DNA from: Leifsonia tongyongensis
GTDB lineage: Bacteria; Actinomycetota; Actinomycetes; Actinomycetales; Microbacteriaceae
NCBI RefSeq assembly: GCF_010686705.1
Contig: NZ_JAAGWY010000002.1
Coordinates: 334,001 to 398,000 of the forward strand
Direction: 5' to 3'
Length of the DNA: 64,000 bases
The notes beneath the pieces were generated by a model, which ran no database searches, was not told the DNA's origin, and saw only the letters and a program-made list of their open reading frames with translations. Below are positions 1 to 8,341 of this stretch, in pieces. Positions within the stretch are counted from its first letter, which is position 1. Every line of letters starts with the position of its first letter. Made by a program: the position numbers and the translations under genes.

Positions 1-251
1 TGGGAGGCGACGCGGCCCACAACGCCGACGTCGTCCGTGCCGTGCTCGCCGGGCAGGAAGGCCCCGTGCGCGACATCGTATTGCTCAACGCGGCAGCGGG
101 GCTCGTTTCGTACGAGCTCGCGCTCGACCCGTCGAGGGTTCAGGATGCCATCCTGGATCGTTTCCGTTCGAAAATGGCGGTCGCCGCCCAGGCGATCGAC
201 TCCGGGGCGGCTGCCTCGAAGCTCGAGGAGTGGGTTGCGGCCACACGCTGA
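1..251 (+). CDS. trpD: Anthranilate phosphoribosyltransferase, C-terminal end (5' truncated by window)
   Basis: This is the last part of TrpD, which transfers phosphoribosyl from PRPP to anthranilate in tryptophan synthesis in the cytoplasm. The reading frame is open from the first bases of the window. It shows the family's C-terminal landmarks: a [17 protein letters not shown] segment, then [11 protein letters not shown] and a final helix ending LEEWVAATR. The start, the PRPP-binding site and the anthranilate site lie before the window. The stop codon is 14 bases before dhaK, so the two genes may be co-transcribed, although they belong to unrelated pathways. Family identity rests on the conserved C-terminal segments only. 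Confidence 0.85.
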   Translation, partial: GGDAAHNADVVRAVLAGQEGPVRDIVLLNAAAGLVSYELALDPSRVQDAILDRFRSKMAVAAQAIDSGAAASKLEEWVAATR

Positions 252-265
252 AAGGTAGGGTTTCA

Positions 266-1267
266 ATGAAGAAGCTCATCAACGACGTCCCCGACGTCGT
301 GGACGAGACCCTCGACGGGTTCGCCCGAGCGCACGCCGACATCGTCATGGTGTCCCACGATCCGCGGTTCGTCTCCCGAGCCGGCGGTCCCGTCCAGGGC
401 AAGGTCGGCCTCGTCAGCGGTGGTGGCAGCGGCCATGAGCCCCTGCACGCCGGCTTCGTCGGGCTCGGCATGCTCGACGCCGCGGTCCCGGGTGAGGTGT
501 TCACATCACCGACACCGATGCCGATCGTCGGTGCGACCAAGGCGGCAGACGGGGGCGCGGGGGTCCTCCACATCGTCAAGAACTACACGGGCGACGTTCT
601 GAACTTCGAGACCGCAGCCGACCTCGCGGCAGCGGAAGGGACCACGGTGCGAGCTGTCGTCGTCAACGACGACGTCGCCGTGCAGGACTCGCTGTATACG
701 GCCGGGCGGCGCGGCGTCGCCGGGACGGTGCTCGTCGAGAAGATCGCAGGAGCAGCAGCGGAGCGCGGCGACGATCTGGATGCAGTGACGGCGATCGCTG
801 AGAAAGTCAACGGACAGGTCCGCTCGATGGGTCTCGCACTCGCGGCGGGCACGGTCCCTCACGCAGGGGAGCCGGGGTTCGAGCTGGCCGACGACGAGAT
901 CGAGTTCGGTGTGGGCATCCATGGTGAGCCCGGGCGAGAGCGCATCAAGCTCGAGCCGGCGGATGCACTGACAGACCGCCTGATGTCGGCGATCCTCGAC
1001 GACCTGCCGTTCGCATCCGGTGACAAAGTCCTGCTGTTCGTGAACGGGATGGGCGGAACCCCGCAGTCGGAGCTGTACATCGTGTTCCGGCGCGCGGCCG
1101 AGATCCTCGACGAGCGCGGCATCACGCTCGAGCGTTCGCTGGTGGGCAGCCTCGTCACCTCCCTGGAGATGCAGGGCGTGTCGATCACGGTGCTCAAGCT
1201 CGACGACGAACTGACCGCCCTCTGGGATGCGCCGGTGAACACGCCTGCGCTCCGCTGGGGCGTCTGA
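266..1267 (+). CDS. dhaK: PTS-dependent dihydroxyacetone kinase, substrate-binding subunit DhaK
   Basis: DhaK binds dihydroxyacetone covalently and receives phosphate from DhaL-ATP/ADP, giving dihydroxyacetone phosphate for glycolysis. The product is 333 residues, a normal family length. Visible motifs are the glycine-rich GGGSGHEP near residues 52-59 and the substrate-binding histidine in GIHGEPG (His219, matching His218 of the E. coli protein). I chose the ATG at 266 because AAAGGTAGGG sits just upstream; an upstream GTG in the same frame at 230 would overlap trpD. dhaL and dhaM follow directly, so the three form one operon. Function is known for the family and is not in doubt here. Confidence 0.95.
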   Translation: MKKLINDVPDVVDETLDGFARAHADIVMVSHDPRFVSRAGGPVQGKVGLVSGGGSGHEPLHAGFVGLGMLDAAVPGEVFTSPTPMPIVGATKAADGGAGVLHIVKNYTGDVLNFETAADLAAAEGTTVRAVVVNDDVAVQDSLYTAGRRGVAGTVLVEKIAGAAAERGDDLDAVTAIAEKVNGQVRSMGLALAAGTVPHAGEPGFELADDEIEFGVGIHGEPGRERIKLEPADALTDRLMSAILDDLPFASGDKVLLFVNGMGGTPQSELYIVFRRAAEILDERGITLERSLVGSLVTSLEMQGVSITVLKLDDELTALWDAPVNTPALRWGV

Positions 1268-1315
1268 GGCACCGGTACACACGATGGGCGCAGCACACAC
1301 GATGGGAGTGACGGC

Positions 1316-1954
1316 ATGAAGCTGGACACGGGCTGGGTCGATAGCTGGATGGGCGCCTCGGCGGCGGCGATCGCCGAGAACAAGGCGCTGCTCAACAACC
1401 TCGACCGGGAGATCGGCGACGGCGACCACGGCGAGAACATGGACCGCGGCCTCTCCGCCGTCGTCACCGCGCTTGCTGCGCTTCCGGACGACGCGACGCC
1501 GTCGGCGGCGCTGCGCTCGATCGCGATGACACTCATCTCGACGGTGGGCGGGGCGTCCGGACCGCTCTACGGCACGGCCTTCCTCAAGGCGGCGGACCCG
1601 CTGGGAGCCGCGACGGAGCTCGACGGCGCCGTGGTGGTGTCGATGCTCACCGCGGCGCGCGACGGGATCGTGTCGCGTGGCAAAGCGGAACTCGGCGACA
1701 AAACCATGATCGATGCGTGGACACCGGCTGTCGAGGCCGCCCAGGCTGCGGCGGCGGATGGCGCGTCGCCTGCCGCGATACTCGCTGCGGCGGCCTCCGC
1801 CGCCGAGGCGGGAGCCGTCGCCACGGAGCCTCTGGTCGCACGCAAGGGGAGGGCGAGCTATCTCGGCGAGCGCTCCGCAGGGCACCGTGATCCGGGCGCC
1901 CAGTCCACGGCGATCATCCTCCGTGCCGCTGCTGTGGTGGCCGACGATGACTGA
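1316..1954 (+). CDS. dhaL: Dihydroxyacetone kinase ADP-binding subunit DhaL
   Basis: DhaL carries a tightly bound ADP that is phosphorylated by DhaM and passes the phosphate to the substrate held by DhaK. The product is 212 residues, typical for the family. The Mg-ADP-coordinating aspartates are visible as Asp30, Asp35 and Asp37 in the segment LDREIGDGDHGENM. Its 3' end overlaps dhaM by 8 bases, which points to translational coupling. Together with DhaK and DhaM it forms the PEP-driven form of the kinase rather than the ATP-driven single-chain form. Confidence 0.95.
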   Translation: MKLDTGWVDSWMGASAAAIAENKALLNNLDREIGDGDHGENMDRGLSAVVTALAALPDDATPSAALRSIAMTLISTVGGASGPLYGTAFLKAADPLGAATELDGAVVVSMLTAARDGIVSRGKAELGDKTMIDAWTPAVEAAQAAAADGASPAAILAAAASAAEAGAVATEPLVARKGRASYLGERSAGHRDPGAQSTAIILRAAAVVADDD

Positions 1955-2690
1955 CGGCGACCCGGCTCGCGTCGGAATCGTCTTCGTGTCGCACAGTGCC
2001 GAGCTCGCCAACGGGATCGCCGAGGTGGCGGGACAGATGGCACCGTCGGTCGCGCTCGTCGCGGCCGGCGGCACCGACGGCGGGGGCATCGGTACGAGCT
2101 TCGTCAAGGTCACCTCGGCGATCGACGAGGCGGATGCCGGCGCCGGCGCCGTCGTCCTCAGCGACCTCGGCTCCGCCCTGATGATCGCGGAGACGGTGCA
2201 CGACCAGCTTCCGGACGATCAACGGTTACGCGTCGCGATCGTGGACGCGCCGTTCGTCGAAGGAGGCGTCGCCGCTGCTGTCGCCGCCGAGACCGGAGGC
2301 GACCTCGTTGCGGTCGTGGCTGCGGCCGAGGGAGCCAGGCAGGCGTGGGAGGGGATGGCCGAGAGCGCGTCCCCACCCGCATCCGGTGCTGGGTCTGCCG
2401 GGTCGGGGCCTTCATCCGAGGTCCGATTCGTCCGCGATGTGACGCTTCGGAACAAGGACGGACTGCACGCCAGGCCCGCCGCCGAGTTCGTGAAGCTGGC
2501 GAACACCTTCGACGTCAAGGTGACCGTGAACGGCAAGGATGCGCGGAGCCTCCTCGGGATCATGTCCCTCGGCCTCAATGTCGGCGCATCGGCCGAGATC
2601 GTCAGCAACGATCCGGATGGGGAGGCAGCGGTCAACGCGCTGGCCGACCTCGTCGAGTCGGGGTTCGGCGAAGCGCTGGCAGACACGTGA
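1947..2690 (+). CDS. dhaM: Dihydroxyacetone kinase phosphotransfer subunit DhaM (EIIA-HPr fusion)
   Basis: DhaM relays phosphate from the PEP phosphotransferase system to DhaL. The 247-residue chain has two domains. Residues 1 to about 135 are a mannose-family EIIA-like domain with the phosphorylated histidine in VFVSHSAEL (His16). A Ser/Pro/Gly-rich linker follows, then an HPr domain from about residue 160 with GLHARPAAEF (His174) and a regulatory-type serine in DARSLLGIM (Ser201). The partial Enzyme I domain found in E. coli DhaM is absent, so the HPr domain must receive phosphate from a separate Enzyme I. The start ATG at 1947 lies inside dhaL. Confidence 0.93.
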   Translation: MTDGDPARVGIVFVSHSAELANGIAEVAGQMAPSVALVAAGGTDGGGIGTSFVKVTSAIDEADAGAGAVVLSDLGSALMIAETVHDQLPDDQRLRVAIVDAPFVEGGVAAAVAAETGGDLVAVVAAAEGARQAWEGMAESASPPASGAGSAGSGPSSEVRFVRDVTLRNKDGLHARPAAEFVKLANTFDVKVTVNGKDARSLLGIMSLGLNVGASAEIVSNDPDGEAAVNALADLVESGFGEALADT

Positions 2691-2700
2691 AGGACTGGCG

Positions 2701-3147
2701 ATGAGAATCCAGGCGACCGTCGAATCGCACGGTAAGACGGCGACCGGCATCGAGATTCCCGCCGACGTCGTCGAGGCCCTCGGGGGAGGGCGGCGACCGC
2801 CGGTCAGTGTCACTATCGACGGCTACACCTATCGCAGCAGCGTCGCCTTCATGGGCGGACGCTACCTGCTCGGGATCAGCGCGGAGGTCAGGCAGAGCAC
2901 CGGGGTCACCGCGGGCAATCGGATCGATGTCGACCTCGAACTGGACACCGCGCCCCGCGAGGTCGAGGTGCCGGCCGATTTCGCCGGCGCGCTGTCGTCC
3001 AGCCCGGAGGCGCAGGCGGCCTTCGGAGCACTGAACTACAGCAACAGGCGGCGCCTGGTCATGGCTGTCGACGCTGCGAAAGCGGCCGAGACCCGGCAAC
3101 GGCGCATCCTGAAGACGATCGCCGACCTCGAAGCGGGGACGGCTTAG
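2701..3147 (+). CDS. DUF1905 / YdeI-OmpD-associated domain protein
   Basis: This is a 148-residue soluble protein. Residues 1 to about 95 resemble DUF1905, a small beta-barrel domain (VSVTIDGYTYRSSVAFMGG, then VEVPADFAGAL). The last 50 residues look like the YdeI/OmpD-associated helical region, with the typical ALNYSNRRRLVMAVDAAKAAETR stretch split around residues 112-134. The function of the family is unknown. The ATG at 2701 follows the dhaM stop by 10 bases, so it may be read through from the dha operon, but nothing links its role to dihydroxyacetone. The convergent gene on the other strand ends 21 bases away. Confidence 0.75.
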   Translation: MRIQATVESHGKTATGIEIPADVVEALGGGRRPPVSVTIDGYTYRSSVAFMGGRYLLGISAEVRQSTGVTAGNRIDVDLELDTAPREVEVPADFAGALSSSPEAQAAFGALNYSNRRRLVMAVDAAKAAETRQRRILKTIADLEAGTA

Positions 3148-3168
3148 GAGCGGAATGCCGGCCGTCGG

Positions 3169-3819
3169 CTACGCGAGTGGCGAAAGCTGGATCTGCTGCG
3201 CGAGCGCGTAGGCGACCGGCTGATCGCGCTCGCTCGCAACGAAGACGCGGCCGATGACGAGCACGGAGTGGTTCGGCGAAGCGATCCGGGTCATGCCGCT
3301 CGGTGCCGTGCCTGTCCAGCCGGGTCCGCAGAGAACATAGTCGCCCGCCTCCGTTCCCGTCGTCCGTGTGCCGACGTACGCGAAATTGGCGCCGCTCGAT
3401 GGATCGGTGAACTGCACGCTGTAGTACCGGCCCGCCATCTCCGGCACGTGCAGTACGCGCGGCCCGTTCCTCAGGTCGAGCCATCCGGCGATGTAGAGAA
3501 GGTCGTCGGTTCCTGTTCCCATCAGGCTCCCGTTCGAGGCCGACGCGGACGACACGCTCGGCTCGGCGTAGAGGGTGTTGACGGGGATGGGGCCGCCGCC
3601 GAGACCGCGGCGGAGGATCGCTCTCTTGAAGCCTCCGACGGTGAGGCGCGGCCACAGGATGATGAAGGCCGGCGTGACGATCGCCCACACGACGACCCCT
3701 GTCACAGCCAGCACGACGATGTCGCTGCCGGTCGCGACGCGCCGGTAGACGACCCAGGCGAAGACCACCAGGACGAGCGCCGTCAGAGGGGTCGCGTATT
3801 TCAGGATGAGGCGGTTCAT
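3169..3819 (-). CDS. DUF1254-domain membrane protein
   Basis: The 216-residue product begins with two hydrophobic segments (about residues 8-23 and 30-55), then an extracytoplasmic-type domain with the DUF1254 signatures PVNTLYAEPS, GWLDLRNGPRVLHVPEMAGRYY and FTDPSSGANFAYVGTRTTG. In many bacteria DUF1254 and DUF1214 lie in one chain of about 450 residues of unknown function. Here they are separate genes, with only 1 base between the upstream DUF1214 stop and this ATG at 3819. I chose that ATG over an upstream in-frame start inside the neighbouring gene. The two proteins probably work as a membrane complex (inference). Confidence 0.75.
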   Translation of the reverse strand: MNRLILKYATPLTALVLVVFAWVVYRRVATGSDIVVLAVTGVVVWAIVTPAFIILWPRLTVGGFKRAILRRGLGGGPIPVNTLYAEPSVSSASASNGSLMGTGTDDLLYIAGWLDLRNGPRVLHVPEMAGRYYSVQFTDPSSGANFAYVGTRTTGTEAGDYVLCGPGWTGTAPSGMTRIASPNHSVLVIGRVFVASERDQPVAYALAQQIQLSPLA

Positions 3820-3820
3820 G

Positions 3821-4423
3821 TCAGGCCGCCCGTTCGACCGGCGGCACGCGGTAGGTGCCATCGAGAATCGCCGGTCCGGGCAGGTAGGCGCGGAGCATCA
3901 GCTTGAAGGCGCCGGAGGGAGTGGGGAGCCAGTTCCGTTCGAGGCCGGGCGGAGCCGCGTGCCCGAGGTGGATGTCGATCGAACCGTCGTCGTTCTTCAC
4001 GAGATCGGAACGATCGTCGAAGCTCGACCGGCCGATCGGATTGCTCACCATGTACCCGACGACATCCGTCACGGTCAGCGACCAGAAGGCGTCATTCGGC
4101 GGCAGCTGCCCGGCCGGGAAACGGAGGATGTAGTCGAATCTGCCGCTGAGCCTCTGCCCTGAGCCGTCCCTGGTGGTCGTCCAGTACGCGGCCTCTTCGA
4201 ACACGTTGACCACGGGAAGGGCTTTGGCGGTGGCCGCTCGCGCGAGCACGCCGTTGCCCGGGCGGCCCGAGGCCCGGATACTGCTCCAGCCGTCGACGGT
4301 CGTGGTCAGCGTCCTGGCGACGACGTTCATGATCAGGATGGCCGTCAGGAAGGCGAGCGTGGCGCCGATGATGATCCCTTGGACGACACCGGACTGCGTG
4401 AGCCACGTGAGCACATGTGCCAT
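3821..4423 (-). CDS. DUF1214-domain membrane protein
   Basis: The product is 200 residues. It has one N-terminal transmembrane segment (about residues 12-35, GVVQGIIIGATLAFLTAILI) followed by the DUF1214 fold: FEEAAYWTTTRDGSGQ, YILRFPAGQLPPNDAFWSLT, DDGSIDIHLGH and a C-terminal PGPAILDGTYRVPPV. This C-terminal motif is the family hallmark. The gene is the first of a two-gene unit with the DUF1254 protein. Function is unknown; homologues have been loosely tied to envelope or metabolite processing, which I cannot test here. Confidence 0.75.
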   Translation of the reverse strand: MAHVLTWLTQSGVVQGIIIGATLAFLTAILIMNVVARTLTTTVDGWSSIRASGRPGNGVLARAATAKALPVVNVFEEAAYWTTTRDGSGQRLSGRFDYILRFPAGQLPPNDAFWSLTVTDVVGYMVSNPIGRSSFDDRSDLVKNDDGSIDIHLGHAAPPGLERNWLPTPSGAFKLMLRAYLPGPAILDGTYRVPPVERAA

Positions 4424-4451
4424 ATCCGCAGACTAGTGGGGGATGCGCATC

Positions 4452-5195
4452 TCACGGCCGAGGCGGGCGCGGGTGCCGCTCGTCCCAGCGTGCCTGGATC
4501 GGCGGATACAACGTCTCGAGCGCGTGCGGGAGGGCTGCCTTGATAGCCCGTGTCTCGTCGTCGGCCAGCACTTCCTCGGTGTCCGAGCGGAGGGCGTCCA
4601 CGACCATCCGCGCGACGACGCCCGGGTCGAGCTTCGCGACGTGCACGCGAGCGGCCATATCGGTGTCGATGAACCCGGCGTGCACGGCGACGACCAGGGT
4701 TCCCTGGCTCCTGAGCTCGACGCGGACTCCGTTCGTCAGCGCCCACGCTGCAGCCTTCGACCCCGCGTAGGAGCCCGTGGCTGTCGGCGTCACCCAGCTC
4801 GCGGCCGAGAGCATGTTCACGATGGCGCCGCCACCGTTGCGGTCGAGCACCGGGGCGAACGCGCGGCAGAGGGTGAGCATCCCGAAGTAGTTGACCTCCA
4901 TCTCGTCCCGCGCACCGTCGATGCTGGAGGCGGCAATGAACGGGCTCGCGCGCATGACGCCCGCATTGTTGACGAGAATGTCGACGTCGGCGCAGCTCTC
5001 TGCGGCCGCTGCGACCTGGGCCGGGTCCGTCACATCCAGCCAAATGGGGACGAGGCGCGGGTCGGACACCGACGACGGGTCGCGGACTCCGGCGTAGACG
5101 GTGCGGGCGCCCGCGTCGAGCAGTGCTGTCGCGAACGAACTCCCCAGGCCGCGGTTGGCTCCGGTCACCAGCGCCACACTGCCTTCGACGCGCAT
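4452..5195 (-). CDS. Short-chain dehydrogenase/reductase (classical SDR)
   Basis: A 247-residue classical SDR with all key elements: the cofactor motif TGANRGLG (residues 11-18), NNAG (76-79), and the catalytic Ser130, Tyr143 and Lys147 (SAASWVT, then GSYAGSKAA). An Arg after the first glycine motif and an acidic pattern typical of NADP use are compatible with NADP(H), but this is weak. The substrate is unknown. The gene lies alone, 28 bases downstream of the divergently read DUF1214 start, so no pathway can be inferred from its neighbours. Confidence 0.85.
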   Translation of the reverse strand: MRVEGSVALVTGANRGLGSSFATALLDAGARTVYAGVRDPSSVSDPRLVPIWLDVTDPAQVAAAAESCADVDILVNNAGVMRASPFIAASSIDGARDEMEVNYFGMLTLCRAFAPVLDRNGGGAIVNMLSAASWVTPTATGSYAGSKAAAWALTNGVRVELRSQGTLVVAVHAGFIDTDMAARVHVAKLDPGVVARMVVDALRSDTEEVLADDETRAIKAALPHALETLYPPIQARWDERHPRPPRP

Positions 5196-5311
5196 CCTGA
5201 ACCTCCTCAGCCGACTGCTGCGAGCCTACGCCGACCGGATGCAAGACTGGAGGGAGCTTCACGGACACGCCCGACGGAGGAGGCAGCCTGGACCGCACCG
5301 ACTACGCGCGC

Positions 5312-6679
5312 TTGGACGCCGTCGCGCTCCGGCAGCTGATCGCCGACGGTCAGGTGAGCGCGGCCGACGTCGACACGGTCGCCAGGGAGGCGATCATGGG
5401 CGTCGCCGACGATCTGGGAGCCCTGGCTCAGCCGCTCTTCGAAACGTCGCTCGTCGCAGACGAGGATGGCCCGTTCGGCGGCGTGCCGTTCGTGATCAAG
5501 GACAGCGGACCGTTTGCACGGGGCGTCTCGTTCGCCTACGGCAGCCGGGCCATCCGCGGGGTGGCCGACGAGGACCATGAGCTCATGCGCCGCTTCCGCC
5601 GCGCTGGTCTCATGGCCGTCGGGCAGACCTGCGCTCCCGAGCTGAGCCTCAACTTCGCGACGGAGTCCCGTCTCCACGGCGTCACGCGCAATCCCTGGAA
5701 CCTCGAGCGCGGCACAGGCGGTTCGAGCGGGGGAGCGGCGGCGCTCGTCGCGGCAGGTGCGGTCCCGGTCGCCCACGGCAGTGACGGTGCCGGGTCGATC
5801 CGGATTCCGGCTGCCTGCTGCGGTGTCGTCGGGCTCAAGCCCAGCCGCGGCAGGACGACCTCCGGGCCCGACGTGTTCGGAGGGATGCCGATGGGTGTCG
5901 ACTTCGCACTCACCCGCACGGTGCGGGACACGGCGGCACTGCTGGACGCCGTAGCGGCGCCGAGCGGACTGCCACGACCTGTGCGGCCCTACGGAGAGCT
6001 CGCGCAGATCGACCCAGGGCGGCTCCGAATCGGGTTCACCACGCTCGCCGGGTCGACGGTCGATGTCGACGAGGAGGTGGCAGCGGTAGCGCGGGGCGCA
6101 GCAGAGATGCTCGACTGGATCGGACACGACGTCTCCGAGGTCGCAACGGGCTTCGACCAGAGGGACGTCGTCGATGCGCTTCTTCTCGCGATCCATGCGG
6201 CCGGGAAGGCGCTGCTGCTCGCGCCGCGCCGGCCGGACACACGGCTGCTCGAGGCAGTCTCCCGGTCCATCGTCTCGGAGACAGCGTCGATGACGGATGC
6301 GGACCTGGACTCGTGGGTTCGGGCGCAGCGTCGGGTGACCGGATCGGTCGAGGACGTGTTCGACCGGATCGACGTCCTGGTCACCCCCGTGACGGCCGAG
6401 CTTCCGCTCGCTCATCGGACACTCGACTACGACGATCCACGCTGGACGGCGCGGACCTGGCTCGAGCGCATCCTCGAATTCGGACCCTTCACCGCGGCGT
6501 CCAACGTCTCGGGGCATCCCGCGATCAGCCTGCCGCTCGGTCAGTCCCGCTCGGGGATGCCGATCGGAGTGCAGCTCGTCGCGGGGATGGGCCGGGAAGA
6601 CAGCCTGCTGCAGGTCGCGGCGCAGCTCGAGCAGGCCATGCCGTGGGCGGACCGCGAGCCGCCGATCTTCGCCGGATGA
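5312..6679 (+). CDS. Amidase-signature hydrolase
   Basis: The 455-residue product belongs to the amidase signature family, which hydrolyses amide bonds with a Ser-cisSer-Lys triad. The triad is visible (numbering from the TTG at 5312): Lys63 in VPFVIKDSG, Ser138 in GTGGSSGGAAAL and Ser162 in GSDGAGSIRIPAA. The substrate cannot be told; such proteins are often misnamed as GatA, but the absence of gatC/gatB neighbours argues against that. The start is unclear. TTG 5312 lacks a good ribosome site, while a CTG at 5288 in the same frame is preceded at ideal distance by GGAGGAGG (5276-5283) and would add eight residues. Confidence 0.85.
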   Translation: MDAVALRQLIADGQVSAADVDTVAREAIMGVADDLGALAQPLFETSLVADEDGPFGGVPFVIKDSGPFARGVSFAYGSRAIRGVADEDHELMRRFRRAGLMAVGQTCAPELSLNFATESRLHGVTRNPWNLERGTGGSSGGAAALVAAGAVPVAHGSDGAGSIRIPAACCGVVGLKPSRGRTTSGPDVFGGMPMGVDFALTRTVRDTAALLDAVAAPSGLPRPVRPYGELAQIDPGRLRIGFTTLAGSTVDVDEEVAAVARGAAEMLDWIGHDVSEVATGFDQRDVVDALLLAIHAAGKALLLAPRRPDTRLLEAVSRSIVSETASMTDADLDSWVRAQRRVTGSVEDVFDRIDVLVTPVTAELPLAHRTLDYDDPRWTARTWLERILEFGPFTAASNVSGHPAISLPLGQSRSGMPIGVQLVAGMGREDSLLQVAAQLEQAMPWADREPPIFAG

Positions 6680-6731
6680 CGGTCGTCGGACGTACAGTTC
6701 CTCAAGGGAATGGACGGAGGAGGACGGGACC

Positions 6732-7874
6732 GTGCCGGAGAGCGTGCAGCAGTGGTGGGCGCGCCGCCAGTGGACGAAGGGAACGGCGGTGCCGTACCCG
6801 GTCGGTACCTACCGCACGGACTGGGAACGCTACCCGACACTCATCCGCCAGTACCATCCCGACCTGAACGGCGGGATCGTCCTCAGCCAGGTACCGCCTG
6901 GCGCTGACGTCTTCCTCGTCTGGGAGTGCGACACAGGACACCGTTTCGTGGCCACGCCCGACGAGCAGCGCAGCCGGCCAGGAGGGTCGCGACGGCGTTC
7001 GACCTGGTGCCCGGAATGCAGCGAGCTCGCACAGCGCCGACGGTCGCCGATCGGCGCGGTGCGGGAGCCCGCGACCCTGTTCGCGTGCGGGCACCCTCGT
7101 GATCCCCGCGCGATCGGCGATCTCGCGCCGGGGGAGCGGTGCGCCGTGTGCCGGAGACTCGCCGAGGTCGGGATCACGCGCGCCGAACTCGTGGCGAGAG
7201 CCGTACCCGGCCGTCGGAGCGAACTGGAATCGGAGACACGAACCGACAAGCGCTACCGGTGGATCTGCGCAAAAGGGCACCCGTCGTTCGAAGCGACCAT
7301 CGATTCCGTCCTCCGCGGACGGGGATGCCCGACCTGCCGTCACGCCGCGGCCGCGGCCGACCGTTACCCGGTCGGGGCCGGATTCGTGAGCCCGTGGGCC
7401 CCGAAACCCGCATCCGCCGTGGAGGCGAAGCTCCGGCAGCTCCTCGGACAGGTCCTCGACGTCGACCTGAGCCTGAACGCCGTGAAGATCGCCAGGCCCT
7501 TCTATTCGCAGGTCGAAGTCTGGCCGGACATCGTCATCGACGAGCTCAAGGTGGCCATCGAGTACGACACCACGGGCCGTGACGGCCTGGAGCACGTCGG
7601 GCGACGCGAGGAGTCGGACCGCCGCAAGGACCGGCTCCTGAGGGGCGCCGGATGGGAAATCGTACGGATTCGCGTCGGGAAACTACTACCCATCGGCCCT
7701 TTCGATCTCACGGCTTCCGGAATGAACGACCAGCTGATCGCGCGGCTTGTCGATCGTCTTGCAGAGATCCGGGGAGACCTCATCGTCGACGCATACCGGC
7801 ATGGCGCCGGCGGGGCCGCGACCGCACGTTCCGTTGTGGAATCGACCGGTGCGCATGTCGGCGGTCGTCGGTAG
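6732..7874 (+). CDS. Triple zinc-ribbon protein with a Vsr/PD-(D/E)XK-like C-terminal domain
   Basis: The 380-residue protein has three repeated treble-clef or zinc-ribbon units with Cys-x-x-Gly-His and later Cys-x-x-Cys: C66/H70 with C93/C96, C119/H121 with C137/C140, and C179/H183 with C199/C202. The C-terminal part (about 228-350) resembles Vsr-like or DUF559 nuclease folds: PDIVIDELKVAIEYDTTG gives Asp266, Glu277 and Asp279, and KDRLLRGAGWEIVRIRVG is the typical ending. Such a layout suggests a DNA-binding endonuclease, but activity and target are unknown. The GTG start follows GGAGGAGGAC. No methylase or other restriction partner lies nearby, so it is an orphan. Confidence 0.7.
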   Translation: MPESVQQWWARRQWTKGTAVPYPVGTYRTDWERYPTLIRQYHPDLNGGIVLSQVPPGADVFLVWECDTGHRFVATPDEQRSRPGGSRRRSTWCPECSELAQRRRSPIGAVREPATLFACGHPRDPRAIGDLAPGERCAVCRRLAEVGITRAELVARAVPGRRSELESETRTDKRYRWICAKGHPSFEATIDSVLRGRGCPTCRHAAAAADRYPVGAGFVSPWAPKPASAVEAKLRQLLGQVLDVDLSLNAVKIARPFYSQVEVWPDIVIDELKVAIEYDTTGRDGLEHVGRREESDRRKDRLLRGAGWEIVRIRVGKLLPIGPFDLTASGMNDQLIARLVDRLAEIRGDLIVDAYRHGAGGAATARSVVESTGAHVGGRR

Positions 7875-7909
7875 CCTGAAACGCAATTCGATGAACAAGG
7901 AGGCGCGAC

Positions 7910-8326
7910 ATGCCAACGATTCTGAACCCCTACCTCAGCTTTCGAGACAACGCTAAGCAGGCGATGGAGTTCTACCAGACGGTGTTCGGAGGTGAGCTCA
8001 ACCTGAGCACCTTCGCCGAGTTCCAGGCGAGCGACGACCCGGCCGAGAACGACAAGATCATGCACGGTCAGCTGACCTCGCCAGGCGGTCTTGTTCTCAT
8101 GGGCGCCGACACCCCGAACCGCATGGACTACACCCCCGGCGACAACTTCTCGATCTCGCTGAGCGGTGACGATGAGGCCGAGCTTCGGGGGTACTGGGAC
8201 AAGCTGGCCGTCGACGGAACGGTCACCCAGCCGCTCGAGAAGGCGCCGTGGGGCGACAGCTTCGGCATGCTCAACGACAAGTTCGGCATCACCTGGCTCG
8301 TGAACATCGCCGGGCCCAAACCGTAG
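7910..8326 (+). CDS. VOC superfamily protein, PhnB/3-demethylubiquinone-9 methyltransferase-like type
   Basis: A 138-residue single-chain glyoxalase-fold protein of the PhnB-like type: it begins with LNPYLSFRDNAKQAMEFY and VFGGEL, and ends with PWGDSFGMLNDKFGITWLVN. Members are small metal-binding or degenerate VOC proteins with mostly unknown substrates. The gene has a clear AAGGAGG ribosome site before its ATG. It stands 35 bases after the zinc-ribbon gene and converges with the M23 peptidase gene. Confidence 0.85.
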   Translation: MPTILNPYLSFRDNAKQAMEFYQTVFGGELNLSTFAEFQASDDPAENDKIMHGQLTSPGGLVLMGADTPNRMDYTPGDNFSISLSGDDEAELRGYWDKLAVDGTVTQPLEKAPWGDSFGMLNDKFGITWLVNIAGPKP

Positions 8327-8341
8327 GCGTTGCGCTCGGGC

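Noticed and set aside
506-2113. A long open frame on the minus strand opposite the dha operon
   Set aside because: The dha genes carry all their active-site motifs on the other strand; the antisense product is rich in Arg and His and resembles nothing known.
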